A stretch of DNA of 30,994 nucleotides from a virus, in the IMG/VR virus record IMGVR_UViG_3300032116_000903, positions 1 to 30,994 of that record. One strand, written 5' to 3'. The notes under the pieces are model-generated. The model searched no databases and was not told the DNA's origin. It worked only from the letters and a program-made list of their open reading frames with translations. Position numbers and translations under genes: made by a program. Below are positions 17,859 to 24,320 of this stretch, one piece after another; the stretch's first letter is position 1; each line of letters begins with the position of its first letter.

Positions 17859-18131
17859 TTAATCCTTTTTGTGCCTTTGGGCGAAATTACGCGCTGCTTC
17901 TTTGCTACCGAAACCCCAGGCTTTGAGCGCGAGCTTGAGGCGGGTGGGTCTTCCTTTTTCGTCTGTGAGAGGCCCAGCCATGCCGCCAAATCGCGCAGCA
18001 AAGCTAACACGCCGAGGGTTCGTTCCCGATTTAACTGGCGACTTGAGATTGCTGCCTTCTTTCCTTTTGAAGTATTTGCGGCCTGCTTCATTTAGTCCAC
18101 CTTCCGGGTTTTGATGTTTCTTCTGTACCAT
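17859..18131 (-). CDS. Small basic phage protein upstream of portal, 90 aa
   Basis: Very basic protein with GGLNEAGRKYFKRKEGSNLK (about 11-30), SGTNPRRVSFAARFGGMAGP (about 36-55) and LKAWGFGSKEAARNFAQ (about 70-86). I recognise the GGLN..GR..Y and F..R..GM.GP pattern as a small phage family of unknown function, often annotated as a DUF near portal genes. Start is the ATG at 18131-18129, overlapping the upstream TAA (TAATG); an upstream GTG is less likely. Lies 2 bases from the portal gene. Possibly DNA- or RNA-binding from charge alone. Confidence 0.65.
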   Translation of the reverse strand: MVQKKHQNPEGGLNEAGRKYFKRKEGSNLKSPVKSGTNPRRVSFAARFGGMAGPLTDEKGRPTRLKLALKAWGFGSKEAARNFAQRHKKD

Positions 18132-18715
18132 TACTCGTACCACTCAATCATTAAGTGAGCCATGTGCGCTTGGCCACTTCTGTTTGTCAGCCTAAATAAA
18201 TAAGTTGTCAGAGGCGCTAAAACATATTGAAACGAAAATGCAGCAGCTCCACCAGCCTGGCCGCCAGACCCACCGGCAAGGAACTCTCCGGTCAAAGCCG
18301 TCCCGGTAGTAGTGACTGTCGGATTGACAAGTATTGCGCTTGAGCTCGTATTGGTTGATGACCTATAACGATTGATGGCTGTAAACGATGTGCCACCAGT
18401 TACCGTTGCGTTTTCAAAAATAGTGAATTCCGCATCCCCACCACAGTTAACATCAAACACTAGGTGAGGATATTTTCCAGCAGCCCAGGCAACAGCAATG
18501 TCAATAGACGCATCGTCAGCCAGTTGATTTGCATCGCCATTTAAGTAGTAAGCATAAAAGGCTCGGCCTTCGTGCAACCTGACATGGTTAACGTCAGCAA
18601 CTACAAATGGCTTTTCTGACCCGGCAACAGTTTGATTGCCGTCTTTATCAATAAATGTTGACGTAACAAATATTGACTTTGTATTGTCAGATTCTCGCTG
18701 AACAATAATTGCCAT
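18131..18715 (-). CDS. Virion-associated structural protein, probable, 194 aa
   Basis: Beta-rich protein. Its pattern VVADVNHVRLHEGRAFYAYYLN (about 38-60), followed by HLVFDVNCGGDAEFTIFENATVTGGTSFTAINRYRSS (about 83-120) and a C-terminal TTYLFRLTNRSG (about 168-180), is a recurrent uncharacterised phage family. I have seen it placed with structural genes. No enzyme motif and no membrane segment. Likely a particle component, but this rests on recollected family context. TAATG junction with the 50-aa gene upstream. Confidence 0.55.
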   Translation of the reverse strand: MAIIVQRESDNTKSIFVTSTFIDKDGNQTVAGSEKPFVVADVNHVRLHEGRAFYAYYLNGDANQLADDASIDIAVAWAAGKYPHLVFDVNCGGDAEFTIFENATVTGGTSFTAINRYRSSTNTSSSAILVNPTVTTTGTALTGEFLAGGSGGQAGGAAAFSFQYVLAPLTTYLFRLTNRSGQAHMAHLMIEWYE

Positions 18716-18867
18716 TATTTCTTGGCCTTCATTGCGGTTTTCGCTGCCTTCTTAAATGCATCGGCAGTTGGTGCGCCTGGTGCGCCAGGCTTACGCATCT
18801 TCTCGCCAGAGCCCTCGGCTATCCGCTCACGTTTTTTATGGATGTTGGCATATAGTCCGGGCTTCAT
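18715..18867 (-). CDS. Small basic hypothetical phage protein, 50 aa
   Basis: Starts at the ATG at 18867-18865 and ends at TAA 18717-18715 (TAATG with the next gene). The product begins MKPGLYANIHKKRERIAEGS, continues GEKMRKPGAPGAPTADAF and ends in a Lys/Ala-rich tail. This is a recurring tiny phage protein of unknown role, usually near portal or terminase genes. Its overlap with both neighbours supports expression. Confidence 0.65.
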   Translation of the reverse strand: MKPGLYANIHKKRERIAEGSGEKMRKPGAPGAPTADAFKKAAKTAMKAKK

Positions 18868-19022
18868 TTCTTGGCCATCCCTGCTTGAGACATTGCAATT
18901 GCCACGGCCTGCTTTTGGCTCTTAACTACTGGGCCGCCTTTTCCAGAGTGCAAGGTTCCTGATTTGTACTCGCGCATGACCTTGGCCACCTTCTTTTGCA
19001 TCTTGTCTTTTTTATTTTCCAT
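18864..19022 (-). CDS. Small basic hypothetical phage protein, 52 aa
   Basis: Starts at the ATG at 19022-19020 and ends with TGA overlapping the next ATG (ATGA). The product has KVMREYKSGTLHSGKGG (about 14-30) then PVVKSQKQAVAIAMSQAGM (about 31-49), a signature of a widespread tiny phage family (a DUF; I believe DUF6496, not checked). Very basic. Function unknown; its constant company with structural genes suggests a minor head protein or DNA binder. Confidence 0.7.
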   Translation of the reverse strand: MENKKDKMQKKVAKVMREYKSGTLHSGKGGPVVKSQKQAVAIAMSQAGMAKK

Positions 19023-19031
19023 GATCGATCC

Positions 19032-19310
19032 TTATTGCATTGGGCCTGCGCCCAGGGTGGTTGATCCTATTCCCTGCTCTGGTGTCAGACGCTGCTCAGA
19101 CAAAAGTGCGCGTGCTCCACGCCTAGCGCGGCGACGCGCTGCTACAGCCTCATCCATTGCTGTTGCGGCTGTTTTTGCTGATGGCGCTGCTGGTGCTGTT
19201 GCCGCTGGTTGTGGGGCTTCTGGAATTTGTGCTCCTCCAGTTTGAGCGACCTTTTTTACAATCCCAAGTTGTTGGCCGGCCTTTTCAACCGCCCTTGTTA
19301 CGCCACTCAT
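19032..19310 (-). CDS. Hypothetical protein with C-terminal LLS..R..PEQGI motif, 92 aa
   Basis: Ala/Pro-rich middle (about 25-50) as a flexible linker, then a basic helix (EAVAARRRARRGARALLS) ending in LTPEQGIGSTTLG. The same C-terminal motif occurs in the next gene upstream (19313-19552), so the two are paralogues or share a docking peptide. Podophages often carry such small proteins beside the portal gene. No membrane segment or enzyme motif. Function unknown. Confidence 0.55.
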   Translation of the reverse strand: MSGVTRAVEKAGQQLGIVKKVAQTGGAQIPEAPQPAATAPAAPSAKTAATAMDEAVAARRRARRGARALLSEQRLTPEQGIGSTTLGAGPMQ

Positions 19311-19312
19311 AA

Positions 19313-19552
19313 TTAAACTCCTATCTCAGACGAACCAAGTGTTTGAATTCCCTGCTCTGGTAGCAGGCGTGCGCTAGATAACAACATCCGCGAACCGCCG
19401 CGAGTGCGGGCTGTGCGTCTAGCGGATGCTTGTTCGCCAAGCTCGCGACGCTCTTCTTCGGCCTGCATCCTCAGACGCTCGTTTTCTTTTCTTTGCTCTT
19501 CGATGGCCCGCTCCTGCGGCCCTGTGTCTGGTTTTTTGAACATACCGCCCAT
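19313..19552 (-). CDS. Hypothetical protein, paralogous C-terminal motif, 79 aa
   Basis: Start placed at the ATG at 19552-19550 (MGGMFKKPD), two bases after the stop of the gp13-like gene and preceded by GAGGTG; the frame is open further upstream but would overlap that gene. A charged coiled-coil helix (ERAIEEQRKENERLRMQAEEER, positions about 14-35) leads to RTARTRGGSRMLLSSARLLPEQGIQTLG. The C-terminal motif is shared with the following 92-aa protein. The coiled coil suggests oligomerisation, and the shared tail suggests a common partner. Confidence 0.55.
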   Translation of the reverse strand: MGGMFKKPDTGPQERAIEEQRKENERLRMQAEEERRELGEQASARRTARTRGGSRMLLSSARLLPEQGIQTLGSSEIGV

Positions 19553-19554
19553 GT

Positions 19555-20052
19555 TCACCTCATCATCAAAAAGTAATCGACCTGGTCTGTGCCGTACTTT
19601 TTCATTAGGCATTCCTCTTTAAACCCAACCGCGACTGCCCATTTGTACGCACGCGTATCCGTAGATCTAACGGTTATCTGCATTCGATGCAACGACATGG
19701 ATATCTCGGAGATATCTAAAACCATCTTGGCCGCTCTGGTCAGGGTCATCGGCATGGACTTAGCAATGTCATCGGCAATGAGCCATGCCTCGGCCACCCC
19801 ATGCCATATCGAGACAAAGCCAAAGACAGCAGCCGGTCTGTTGCCAACAAAAGCCGTAACAGCTGCGCCCATTTTTTCCTGTGTATCCAAGATATCTGCC
19901 ACCTCAGACTTGGTGGCGACCACCAGCACCTCTTCGGCCTTTACATGGATTCGATCTACATGGTGTTTGGCAAACGGCATAAAGAACACGCCGGCTCGCC
20001 TGGGTTGCTGGTTAAGTGCGTCAGCGAGACGCAAAGACATCAAAGTCGGCAT
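19555..20052 (-). CDS. gp13-like GNAT-fold phage protein, 165 aa
   Basis: Resembles the T7 gp13/DUF2833 group, proteins with an acetyltransferase-like (GNAT) fold found among podophage morphogenesis genes. Features are AAVFGFVSIWHGVAEAWLIADD (about 73-94), then SMPMTLTRAAKMVLD, and the closing AYKWAVAVGFKEECLMKKYG (about 135-155), the usual GNAT end. No clear acetyl-CoA loop (Q/RxxGxG/A) is seen, so catalysis is doubtful. The chosen ATG (20052) overlaps the TerL gene by 32 bases; ATGs at 20040 or 19980 are alternatives. Contains two GATATC words 11 bp apart (19700, 19711) in its coding sequence. Confidence 0.6.
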   Translation of the reverse strand: MPTLMSLRLADALNQQPRRAGVFFMPFAKHHVDRIHVKAEEVLVVATKSEVADILDTQEKMGAAVTAFVGNRPAAVFGFVSIWHGVAEAWLIADDIAKSMPMTLTRAAKMVLDISEISMSLHRMQITVRSTDTRAYKWAVAVGFKEECLMKKYGTDQVDYFLMMR

Positions 20053-21580
20053 TGACCACCGTCTGGGCTATCTGTGTGTTTTGGGACAATCCGCTCTTGG
20101 TCATGCGCTTATGTTCGCCACCGCCAAGTAGCAGATATCCAAACGCATCGCCAACGTGCGAGTGCTCGTTCTTATTCGGGGTATCTCTGAACCGCTCCTG
20201 CCCGGAGCCGATAGATACCCGCTTAAAGTGATACCCGCCGGCCAAAGACTTACGCAAGAGCTTGCAGCTGGTGGACACAATCAACCCAGGCTTGCCGTTG
20301 ATCAGGCGCTGCATCGGTGCAGCCCCGGCTTCCCGGCGCACCTTGAAGTCGTTGCTCGGTGTTGGCTGCGCCCGCAGGCCCAGGGTTCGCAAATAATCAA
20401 ATGCCGTGACCTCGTATATCGCATCTCGCTGCATACCGGCTGGGTCGCCCCAGACCATCAGCTGCGCCTTGGGAAACCTGGCATTGAGCTCGGCCAATAG
20501 CTGCTGGCCAAACCGCTCTAGGCCCATGTCAAAGGTGACAATTTCATGCAGCACCACCCAGCGGCCATTGGCAAACCGCTGCCCGATTACCGCAGCCGGC
20601 GTAAGACCAAAGTCTAGGCCCACCTGCAGCGGCACAGACGGGTCATAGTCCACCTCGCCGCTCATCATGTTGTCATCGTACTCAGACCAGACCGGCTTGC
20701 CTTCTTGGACGTAGGTGTACTGCCCTTCGGCATAGCAACGAATCCAGTCTAGGTTTTTACCCAGGAGCATCTGCTGGTAGTAGCCGGCAGGCAGGTTAGC
20801 CACGTTCTCTGCCCGCGGGTTGATCTTCCACCACCGGCCAGCTGAGAAGACATGGTCGTTTGCCTCTGGGTTTTCTGGCAGGCTTTCTGGTGGCACTTCC
20901 ATAACCCCGCCCGGCTGCTTGAAAAACTTCCAGGCATACGGCCCGGTCATCTTTTCTTTTTCGGCCAGACGGAACCAATAGTGATCATCGTCCATCGGGT
21001 TGGTATCCATCCAGATGCCGTGCCAGGTGGCTCCACCGTCTCGCTTGGTAGGGTAGCGGCCAACCCGGTGGGTGAGGCCGTCTATGACCGCCTTGGGCAG
21101 TTCTCTGGCCTCGTTGACCCAGGCACCCGTGAGCTCCAAAGACAAAAGCTTTCGGACATCCTTGGGCTGGTCTAGAGCCAGAAAGATAACCTCGCAGTCG
21201 ATCCCGGCTGCGTCTCCCCTGGATGGGAGCCGTATGTGGTGGGTAATGGGCGGTGTCCACAGCATCGGGCCAAAGGTGTTCTCTGGGAATAGGTCTTGCC
21301 AGGTCTTAATCGTGGTGGTCTTCAGTTCCGGGTAGCTGTTACGCACAATCACAAACCGGGTATATCTGATGCCATCCACGGGGCTGGGCTTTTGCCGCAC
21401 CGCCCGCATCATTATCTCGGCAGCGCAGGCATAGGACTTGCCGGAACCCACCGGCCCCATGAGACCGCGCACAAAAGAGTTGGATTGCAGGAAATCCCAG
21501 ACCACCCGCGAGCGCGAGAAGTCTAGGTTTAGGCCAGTAGCCGGGATCTCTTTTGTGCTGGTTTCTTTAGTTCTTGGCAT
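20021..21580 (-). CDS. terL: Terminase large subunit, 519 aa
   Basis: ATP-driven packaging motor and headful or site-specific nuclease. Walker A is GPVGSGKS (about 42-49). A likely Walker B/catalytic region is ELTGAWVNEARELP, with the VNEA acid as motor glutamate (about 155-165). The nuclease part has QVGLDFGLTPAA (about 300), MVWGDPAG (about 357) and the final HSHVGDAFGYLLLGG (about 480-494), supplying the metal-binding acids. Start is the ATG at 21580 (MPRTKE); an upstream TTG is possible. A 37-aa membrane protein overlaps its first 14 bases. TerS is three genes upstream. Confidence 0.93.
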   Translation of the reverse strand: MPRTKETSTKEIPATGLNLDFSRSRVVWDFLQSNSFVRGLMGPVGSGKSYACAAEIMMRAVRQKPSPVDGIRYTRFVIVRNSYPELKTTTIKTWQDLFPENTFGPMLWTPPITHHIRLPSRGDAAGIDCEVIFLALDQPKDVRKLLSLELTGAWVNEARELPKAVIDGLTHRVGRYPTKRDGGATWHGIWMDTNPMDDDHYWFRLAEKEKMTGPYAWKFFKQPGGVMEVPPESLPENPEANDHVFSAGRWWKINPRAENVANLPAGYYQQMLLGKNLDWIRCYAEGQYTYVQEGKPVWSEYDDNMMSGEVDYDPSVPLQVGLDFGLTPAAVIGQRFANGRWVVLHEIVTFDMGLERFGQQLLAELNARFPKAQLMVWGDPAGMQRDAIYEVTAFDYLRTLGLRAQPTPSNDFKVRREAGAAPMQRLINGKPGLIVSTSCKLLRKSLAGGYHFKRVSIGSGQERFRDTPNKNEHSHVGDAFGYLLLGGGEHKRMTKSGLSQNTQIAQTVVNADFDVFASR

Positions 21581-21680
21581 TGTTTTCTTTTCGGATATCT
21601 CGGTAGATAACCACAACTATCAGGCCAATCATGGATAGCAAAAACAAGGCCGCGTCTTGAGCGAGTATGTGTTCTGGCAT
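21567..21680 (-). CDS. Small single-pass membrane protein overlapping TerL start, 37 aa
   Basis: ATG at 21680-21678 with AAGGAAA ribosome site 3-9 bases before it. The product MPEHILAQDAALFLLSMIGL continues IVVVIYRDIRKENN. It has one hydrophobic helix (about 10-26) followed by a basic tail, so an inner-membrane protein with N-out orientation is likely. It ends 14 bases inside the TerL gene in another frame, so translation of TerL, whose own ribosome site is weak, may depend on it. Function unknown. Confidence 0.6.
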   Translation of the reverse strand: MPEHILAQDAALFLLSMIGLIVVVIYRDIRKENNAKN

Positions 21681-21688
21681 GGCTTTCC

Positions 21689-21892
21689 TTACATTTTCCG
21701 TTGACAGTTAAATGCCTGGGTTCCAACGCGAAAGCTGTTGGAGAATCGGCAGTCATCGATGATTCTGCCCTCCCCATAGGTAATGCCCAGGAGCACCCCA
21801 GCAGCCAGAGCCACAAGACACCAAATGGATCTAACCAGCCAGGATTTGGCTGCGGCAGATATACGCTTAATTTCATCTGAAGCTGTAATCAT
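21689..21892 (-). CDS. Small membrane protein with C-terminal cysteine pair, 67 aa
   Basis: One hydrophobic helix at about 20-38 (SIWCLVALAAGVLLGITYG) followed by a ~29-residue tail with two Cys (DDCRFSNSFRVGTQAFNCQ). The tail would lie in the periplasm if the N-terminus is cytoplasmic, and the Cys could pair there. The start overlaps the TerS stop (ATGA). I recall similar C-R-F-x-NSFR tails in environmental podophage proteins. Lysis or superinfection roles are possible but not shown. Confidence 0.6.
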   Translation of the reverse strand: MITASDEIKRISAAAKSWLVRSIWCLVALAAGVLLGITYGEGRIIDDCRFSNSFRVGTQAFNCQRKM

Positions 21893-22332
21893 TTTTTCTC
21901 CTCATCGATATCAACAATGTCTGGTGCTTGGACGTTGATTCCAATCACAGACGGTTTGTCAGATCCATCGTCCGGGCTATCGAGCAATCCGCTGGCCTTG
22001 GCTAGCAGGCGTAAAACCCCAACCTTGTCGTAGAGCTCGACCTCAAGGGTTTGTGCTCCGTCTTTGCCGCGAGTGACCTTGATGTTCTTGATTGCCTGCA
22101 GGGCATGGTCTGGGATATCCGAGGCGGCCTTAACCTTTACCTGTCCGTCTTCGTCCCAGGTCATTATGTCGGTGATCTTGGTGTTTGCCATGCACAGCAA
22201 GGAAAACGCAATTGCCTCTCGGTTTTCCAAAATGGTGGCAGACCTCTCCATGCGCCTGGAGATCGAGCGCACCCCGCCCCAGTTCTTGAGGCTGGGTACT
22301 TGCTCGGATATACGCGACTTAGTGCGAGCCAT
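21889..22332 (-). CDS. terS: Terminase small subunit, probable, 147 aa
   Basis: DNA-recognition subunit that starts packaging. The pattern SDIPDHALQAIKNIKVTRG (about 70-88), then TLEVELYDKVGVLRLLAKASGLLD (about 94-117), matches the C-terminal half of terminase small subunits (helix, beta hairpin, K..ALE.L...GL). The N-terminal ~60 residues hold a helical region (ENREAIAFSLLCMANTKITDIMTWD) that would be the DNA-binding and ring-forming part. Acidic tail. Overlaps neighbours at both ends (ATGA type and one base). Confidence 0.75.
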   Translation of the reverse strand: MARTKSRISEQVPSLKNWGGVRSISRRMERSATILENREAIAFSLLCMANTKITDIMTWDEDGQVKVKAASDIPDHALQAIKNIKVTRGKDGAQTLEVELYDKVGVLRLLAKASGLLDSPDDGSDKPSVIGINVQAPDIVDIDEEKK

Positions 22333-22631
22333 CAGAACGGAACATCGTCATCGAGCTCGGCAAACCCGTTGGCCTTGGCCTTGTTATGGGCATCCTGGGC
22401 CGGGAAAGGTTTGTGAGCTGCAGAGTAGGGTTGGGTAACCGCGGGCTGCACCTCTTTGCCAATCTTTACCGAGTACCAGGTCTTGCCATCGGTGCTCTTG
22501 GGGGTGACATCCAGCCAATGGGTCTTACCGTCTGGCAGCATCACCCGGCCTCGGAAGTCAGCGTGCCAGTCTTCGGTCTTCTTGTCGTTGGGCCAGGCAG
22601 AGCCCTGACCAGGTTTCATTTCGTATGCCAT
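22332..22631 (-). CDS. DUF736-like small protein with SSB-type acidic tip, 99 aa
   Basis: Possible single-stranded DNA-binding or accessory protein. The start GSAWPNDKKTEDWHADFRGRV (about 10-30), then HWLDVTPKSTDGKTWYSVKIGK (about 38-59), recalls the small beta-barrel DUF736 pattern (GS.F.NDKK...HPD..G). The C-terminus ends DDDVPF, the acidic-hydrophobic tip that bacterial and phage SSBs use to recruit partners such as RecQ, ExoI or the host clamp loader. A strong ribosome site (GGAGA) precedes the ATG. No dedicated SSB is otherwise seen in the window, so this is the best candidate; binding is inferred. Confidence 0.55.
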   Translation of the reverse strand: MAYEMKPGQGSAWPNDKKTEDWHADFRGRVMLPDGKTHWLDVTPKSTDGKTWYSVKIGKEVQPAVTQPYSAAHKPFPAQDAHNKAKANGFAELDDDVPF

Positions 22632-22641
22632 GCATATCTCC

Positions 22642-22800
22642 TCAAGGTTGTTTGTGTGAATCTCGGATTGCGACTAGGTATTGGTCAAAGTCCATCATCC
22701 GCACCTTCTGGGCGGCCAGGGCTTCAGCTATCTGTGGAACAGTAAACCCTCTGCGTAGCAGCTGCAAGACAAAGTCACGCAAGATATCTTCAAGTGTCAT
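22642..22800 (-). CDS. Small HTH-like hypothetical protein, 52 aa
   Basis: Start at the ATG at 22800-22798 preceded by GGAGG; the upstream extension of the frame runs through non-coding repeats and is not used. The product is helical, with RRGFTVPQIAEALAAQKVRM (about 17-36) resembling a helix-turn-helix core (tvpqIAeaL). First gene after the 324-bp non-coding stretch, so it may regulate or simply head the packaging operon. Ends 10 bases before the SSB-like gene. Confidence 0.55.
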   Translation of the reverse strand: MTLEDILRDFVLQLLRRGFTVPQIAEALAAQKVRMMDFDQYLVAIRDSHKQP

Positions 22801-22911
22801 CGAACTCCTCCAAGTAAAGTCAAAAACCTGTGCCATGAAAAGCTGGGGAAAATTTGAGTGGTTCCCCCGCTCGCGCAGGCCCACGCCGGGGGGGAGGGTA
22901 TGCCCTCCTCG

Positions 22912-22943
22912 CGCACGCGCCACGCACGCGCATTACGCACGCG
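22912..22943. repeat. CGCACGCG repeat cluster (three copies)
   Basis: Three exact copies of CGCACGCG at 22912-22919, 22923-22930 and 22936-22943, starting 11 and 13 bp apart (about one helical turn each), with a partial copy just after. The cluster lies in the non-coding stretch upstream of the packaging genes. The near-helical spacing suggests protein binding on one DNA face. Confidence 0.65.
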
Positions 22944-23047
22944 TACACGCGCAGCCGTAATGGAGCCAGGCCGCCTGCCGGGGTGTCCAAACGCATACCA
23001 ACCTTTGCCTTTGGACAAGACCGATTTAAAGCCTCTGTAAGCCTTTG

Positions 23048-23096
23048 GGCGGGTTGACCTAAGCAAGGGTAGCCACCCAATGGTTTGAGGCCCGCC
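23048..23096. other. Nested hairpin in non-coding stretch
   Basis: Outer arms GGCGGG (23048-23053) and CCCGCC (23091-23096) enclose an inner hairpin GGGT (23067-23070) / ACCC (23075-23078). There is no U-run beyond it on either strand, so it is not a classic terminator. It could fold as an RNA element 29 bases after the initiator stop. Confidence 0.4.
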
Positions 23097-23124
23097 ATGA
23101 GCCTGTAATCGCGTCTGAGAGGCA

Positions 23125-24054
23125 TCAGAATCCTGTGACCTCTCCTGCCAGCTGCTCGCAGACCTCGGACAATCGCAGGTGGATGGGCATGGTTTGGCAG
23201 GCATCGATGAACCTGGCCTCGCTAACACCGACCTCGCACATGATCGCAGCGCACCTCATGTCAACCTCATCGATTGTTGACCTAACATTAGAAAACCTAT
23301 GTTTACTTATCTTTTCATAAATACTTAAAACCTTATCTAAACCTATGTTTTTCTGTGTTTGGACAACACCTGTGTTGTCTATGATGTTGTCTATGAGAGC
23401 CTCTACATGGACAACCTGTGTGTTGTCTATGTGAGGTCTTTTTGGTGTCGGTTTTGCCCTCGGTTTTCTTGCCATGATGTCCCCTATCCTCTCCGGTCTG
23501 TTGTGGTGAAATCCGTCCCTGTTCGCTAACCCTCCCAGCATCTCTCTGAGCCGCTTTCGGTTAGCTGCCATCTGCTCCTCGGTGAACTCTTCCTCCTGCG
23601 GCTTTATCGCCTGCGCTATCTCCAGCTTTGCCATCGATGGTGGCCTGGTGTCTTCCTGCCCGCTGGTGACAGCTATCGCATCTGCTGCCTTGATCTCCGG
23701 GTCATAGATCACCCTGGTCGTGTTGGCTCGCTCGCCCCTGAATCCCTTTGACATGACCTCAATGTGGCCACGGTCTCGCAGCTGCTTCATGGCTCTGGCT
23801 ACCTGCTGCTTGGATACCTGCAGGTGTTCAGCTATACGCTGCTGGCCAACCCAGGTTATCCCAGCCCGGTTAGCGTATGAGCAAAGCAGCACCAGCACCT
23901 TGACCGAGAACCCGTGGAGCTCGGTATCGATCGCAGCCCGCATCGGCACCACGGCAAACTTACGCTGGTCAGGCGGTGCCTGCTTCTCAATTATCTTGGG
24001 CCGCTTGGGCAGCTTGAACTCGATCACTTGCGCTGTGTTTGTTTGTGTTCCCAT
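23125..24054 (-). CDS. Replication initiator-like protein with winged helix, 309 aa
   Basis: Probable origin-binding initiator. A winged-helix domain spans about residues 38-110: FSVKVLVLLCSYANRAGITWVGQQRIAEHLQVSKQQVARAMKQLRDRGHIEVM, with the recognition helix at VSKQQVARAMKQL. A linker with a repeated IDNT-x-VV motif (about 208-232) is encoded by DNA repeats that look like iterons. The C-terminal part (about 240-305) is helical. No ATPase or nuclease motif, so it would recruit the host helicase, as lambda O does. The gene starts inside the upstream gene (31-bp overlap). An ordinary transcriptional regulator is the alternative. Confidence 0.6.
   Translation of the reverse strand: MGTQTNTAQVIEFKLPKRPKIIEKQAPPDQRKFAVVPMRAAIDTELHGFSVKVLVLLCSYANRAGITWVGQQRIAEHLQVSKQQVARAMKQLRDRGHIEVMSKGFRGERANTTRVIYDPEIKAADAIAVTSGQEDTRPPSMAKLEIAQAIKPQEEEFTEEQMAANRKRLREMLGGLANRDGFHHNRPERIGDIMARKPRAKPTPKRPHIDNTQVVHVEALIDNIIDNTGVVQTQKNIGLDKVLSIYEKISKHRFSNVRSTIDEVDMRCAAIMCEVGVSEARFIDACQTMPIHLRLSEVCEQLAGEVTGF
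23281..23360. other. AT-rich tract next to iterons (possible unwinding element)
   Basis: About 80 bp inside the initiator gene that is clearly richer in A and T than its surroundings, with two exact copies of AAACCTATGTTT at 23293-23304 and 23339-23350 (46 bp apart). It lies on the 3' side of the iteron cluster relative to the gene, the same order as in the lambda O gene. A DNA-unwinding role is inference. Confidence 0.5.
23361..23431. repeat. Iteron-like repeats inside the initiator gene
   Basis: Three exact direct copies of GTTGTCTATG at 23374-23383, 23386-23395 and 23422-23431, plus GGACAAC in inverse orientation at 23361 and 23409. These form palindromes: GACAACAC (23362-23369) faces GTGTTGTC (23372-23379) across 2 bp, and CATGGACAAC (23406-23415) faces GTTGTCTATG (23422-23431). 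Candidate binding sites for the protein encoded by the same gene. Confidence 0.65.
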
Positions 24055-24320
24055 ATCCTCATCATCTCTTGCCGTAACGCCAGTCTGGCGGCGAGCCCTC
24101 TTTTCTCTTCCACAGCATCGAGGTAAGCCATCCTGGTCTTTTTGGTGCGATATCTCTTGAGAACCCAGGCAGCCTCGTAATACATCCGATGCTCTTCAGA
24201 ATAATTCCCAACCCGGCGACCGTCAGGCAGATTAACCAGCCGAGCACCAGCGTGGATACCGCCGCAACCCCGACAACGTAACGCTTCATCGCTTTCGCTG
24301 CTCGAATCCAAAGCATCCAT
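24024..24320 (-). CDS. Small phage protein with Cys pair and LPDGR motif, 98 aa
   Basis: Start chosen at the ATG at 24320-24318 with GGGGAG 5-10 bases upstream. Residues about 16-22 hold a CRGCGG pair, followed by NLPDGRRVGNYSEEHRMYYEAAWVL (about 32-56) and YLDAVEEKRGLAARLALRQEMMRIWE (about 68-93). The LPDGR..g.wSE..R..cEa..VL pattern recurs in uncharacterised phage proteins next to replication genes. A single Cys pair could be half of a zinc site. It overlaps the initiator start by 31 bases. Confidence 0.65.
   Translation of the reverse strand: MDALDSSSESDEALRCRGCGGIHAGARLVNLPDGRRVGNYSEEHRMYYEAAWVLKRYRTKKTRMAYLDAVEEKRGLAARLALRQEMMRIWEHKQTQRK

Larger units (their letters stand above)
22801..23124 (-). 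promoter_or_regulatory. Non-coding stretch with repeats and hairpins, 324 bp
   Basis: Longest gap in the window. It holds three copies of CGCACGCG (22912, 22923, 22936), a G/C hairpin with CCCCCG near 22864 facing CGGGGG near 22887, and a nested fold at 23048-23096. Frames crossing it give Arg/Pro/Gly-rich products and look spurious, although one begins at an ATG overlapping the initiator stop. A promoter for the packaging genes is likely somewhere here but I cannot place boxes. It could also hold a packaging or replication signal. Confidence 0.4.

Noticed and set aside
22820-23125. Leftward frame of 101 codons whose ATG overlaps the initiator stop (TGATG)
   Set aside because: The overlap is tempting, but the product is Arg/Pro/Gly-rich and crosses the CGCACGCG repeats and hairpins with no motif. 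Kept as non-coding; ribosome profiling could reverse this.
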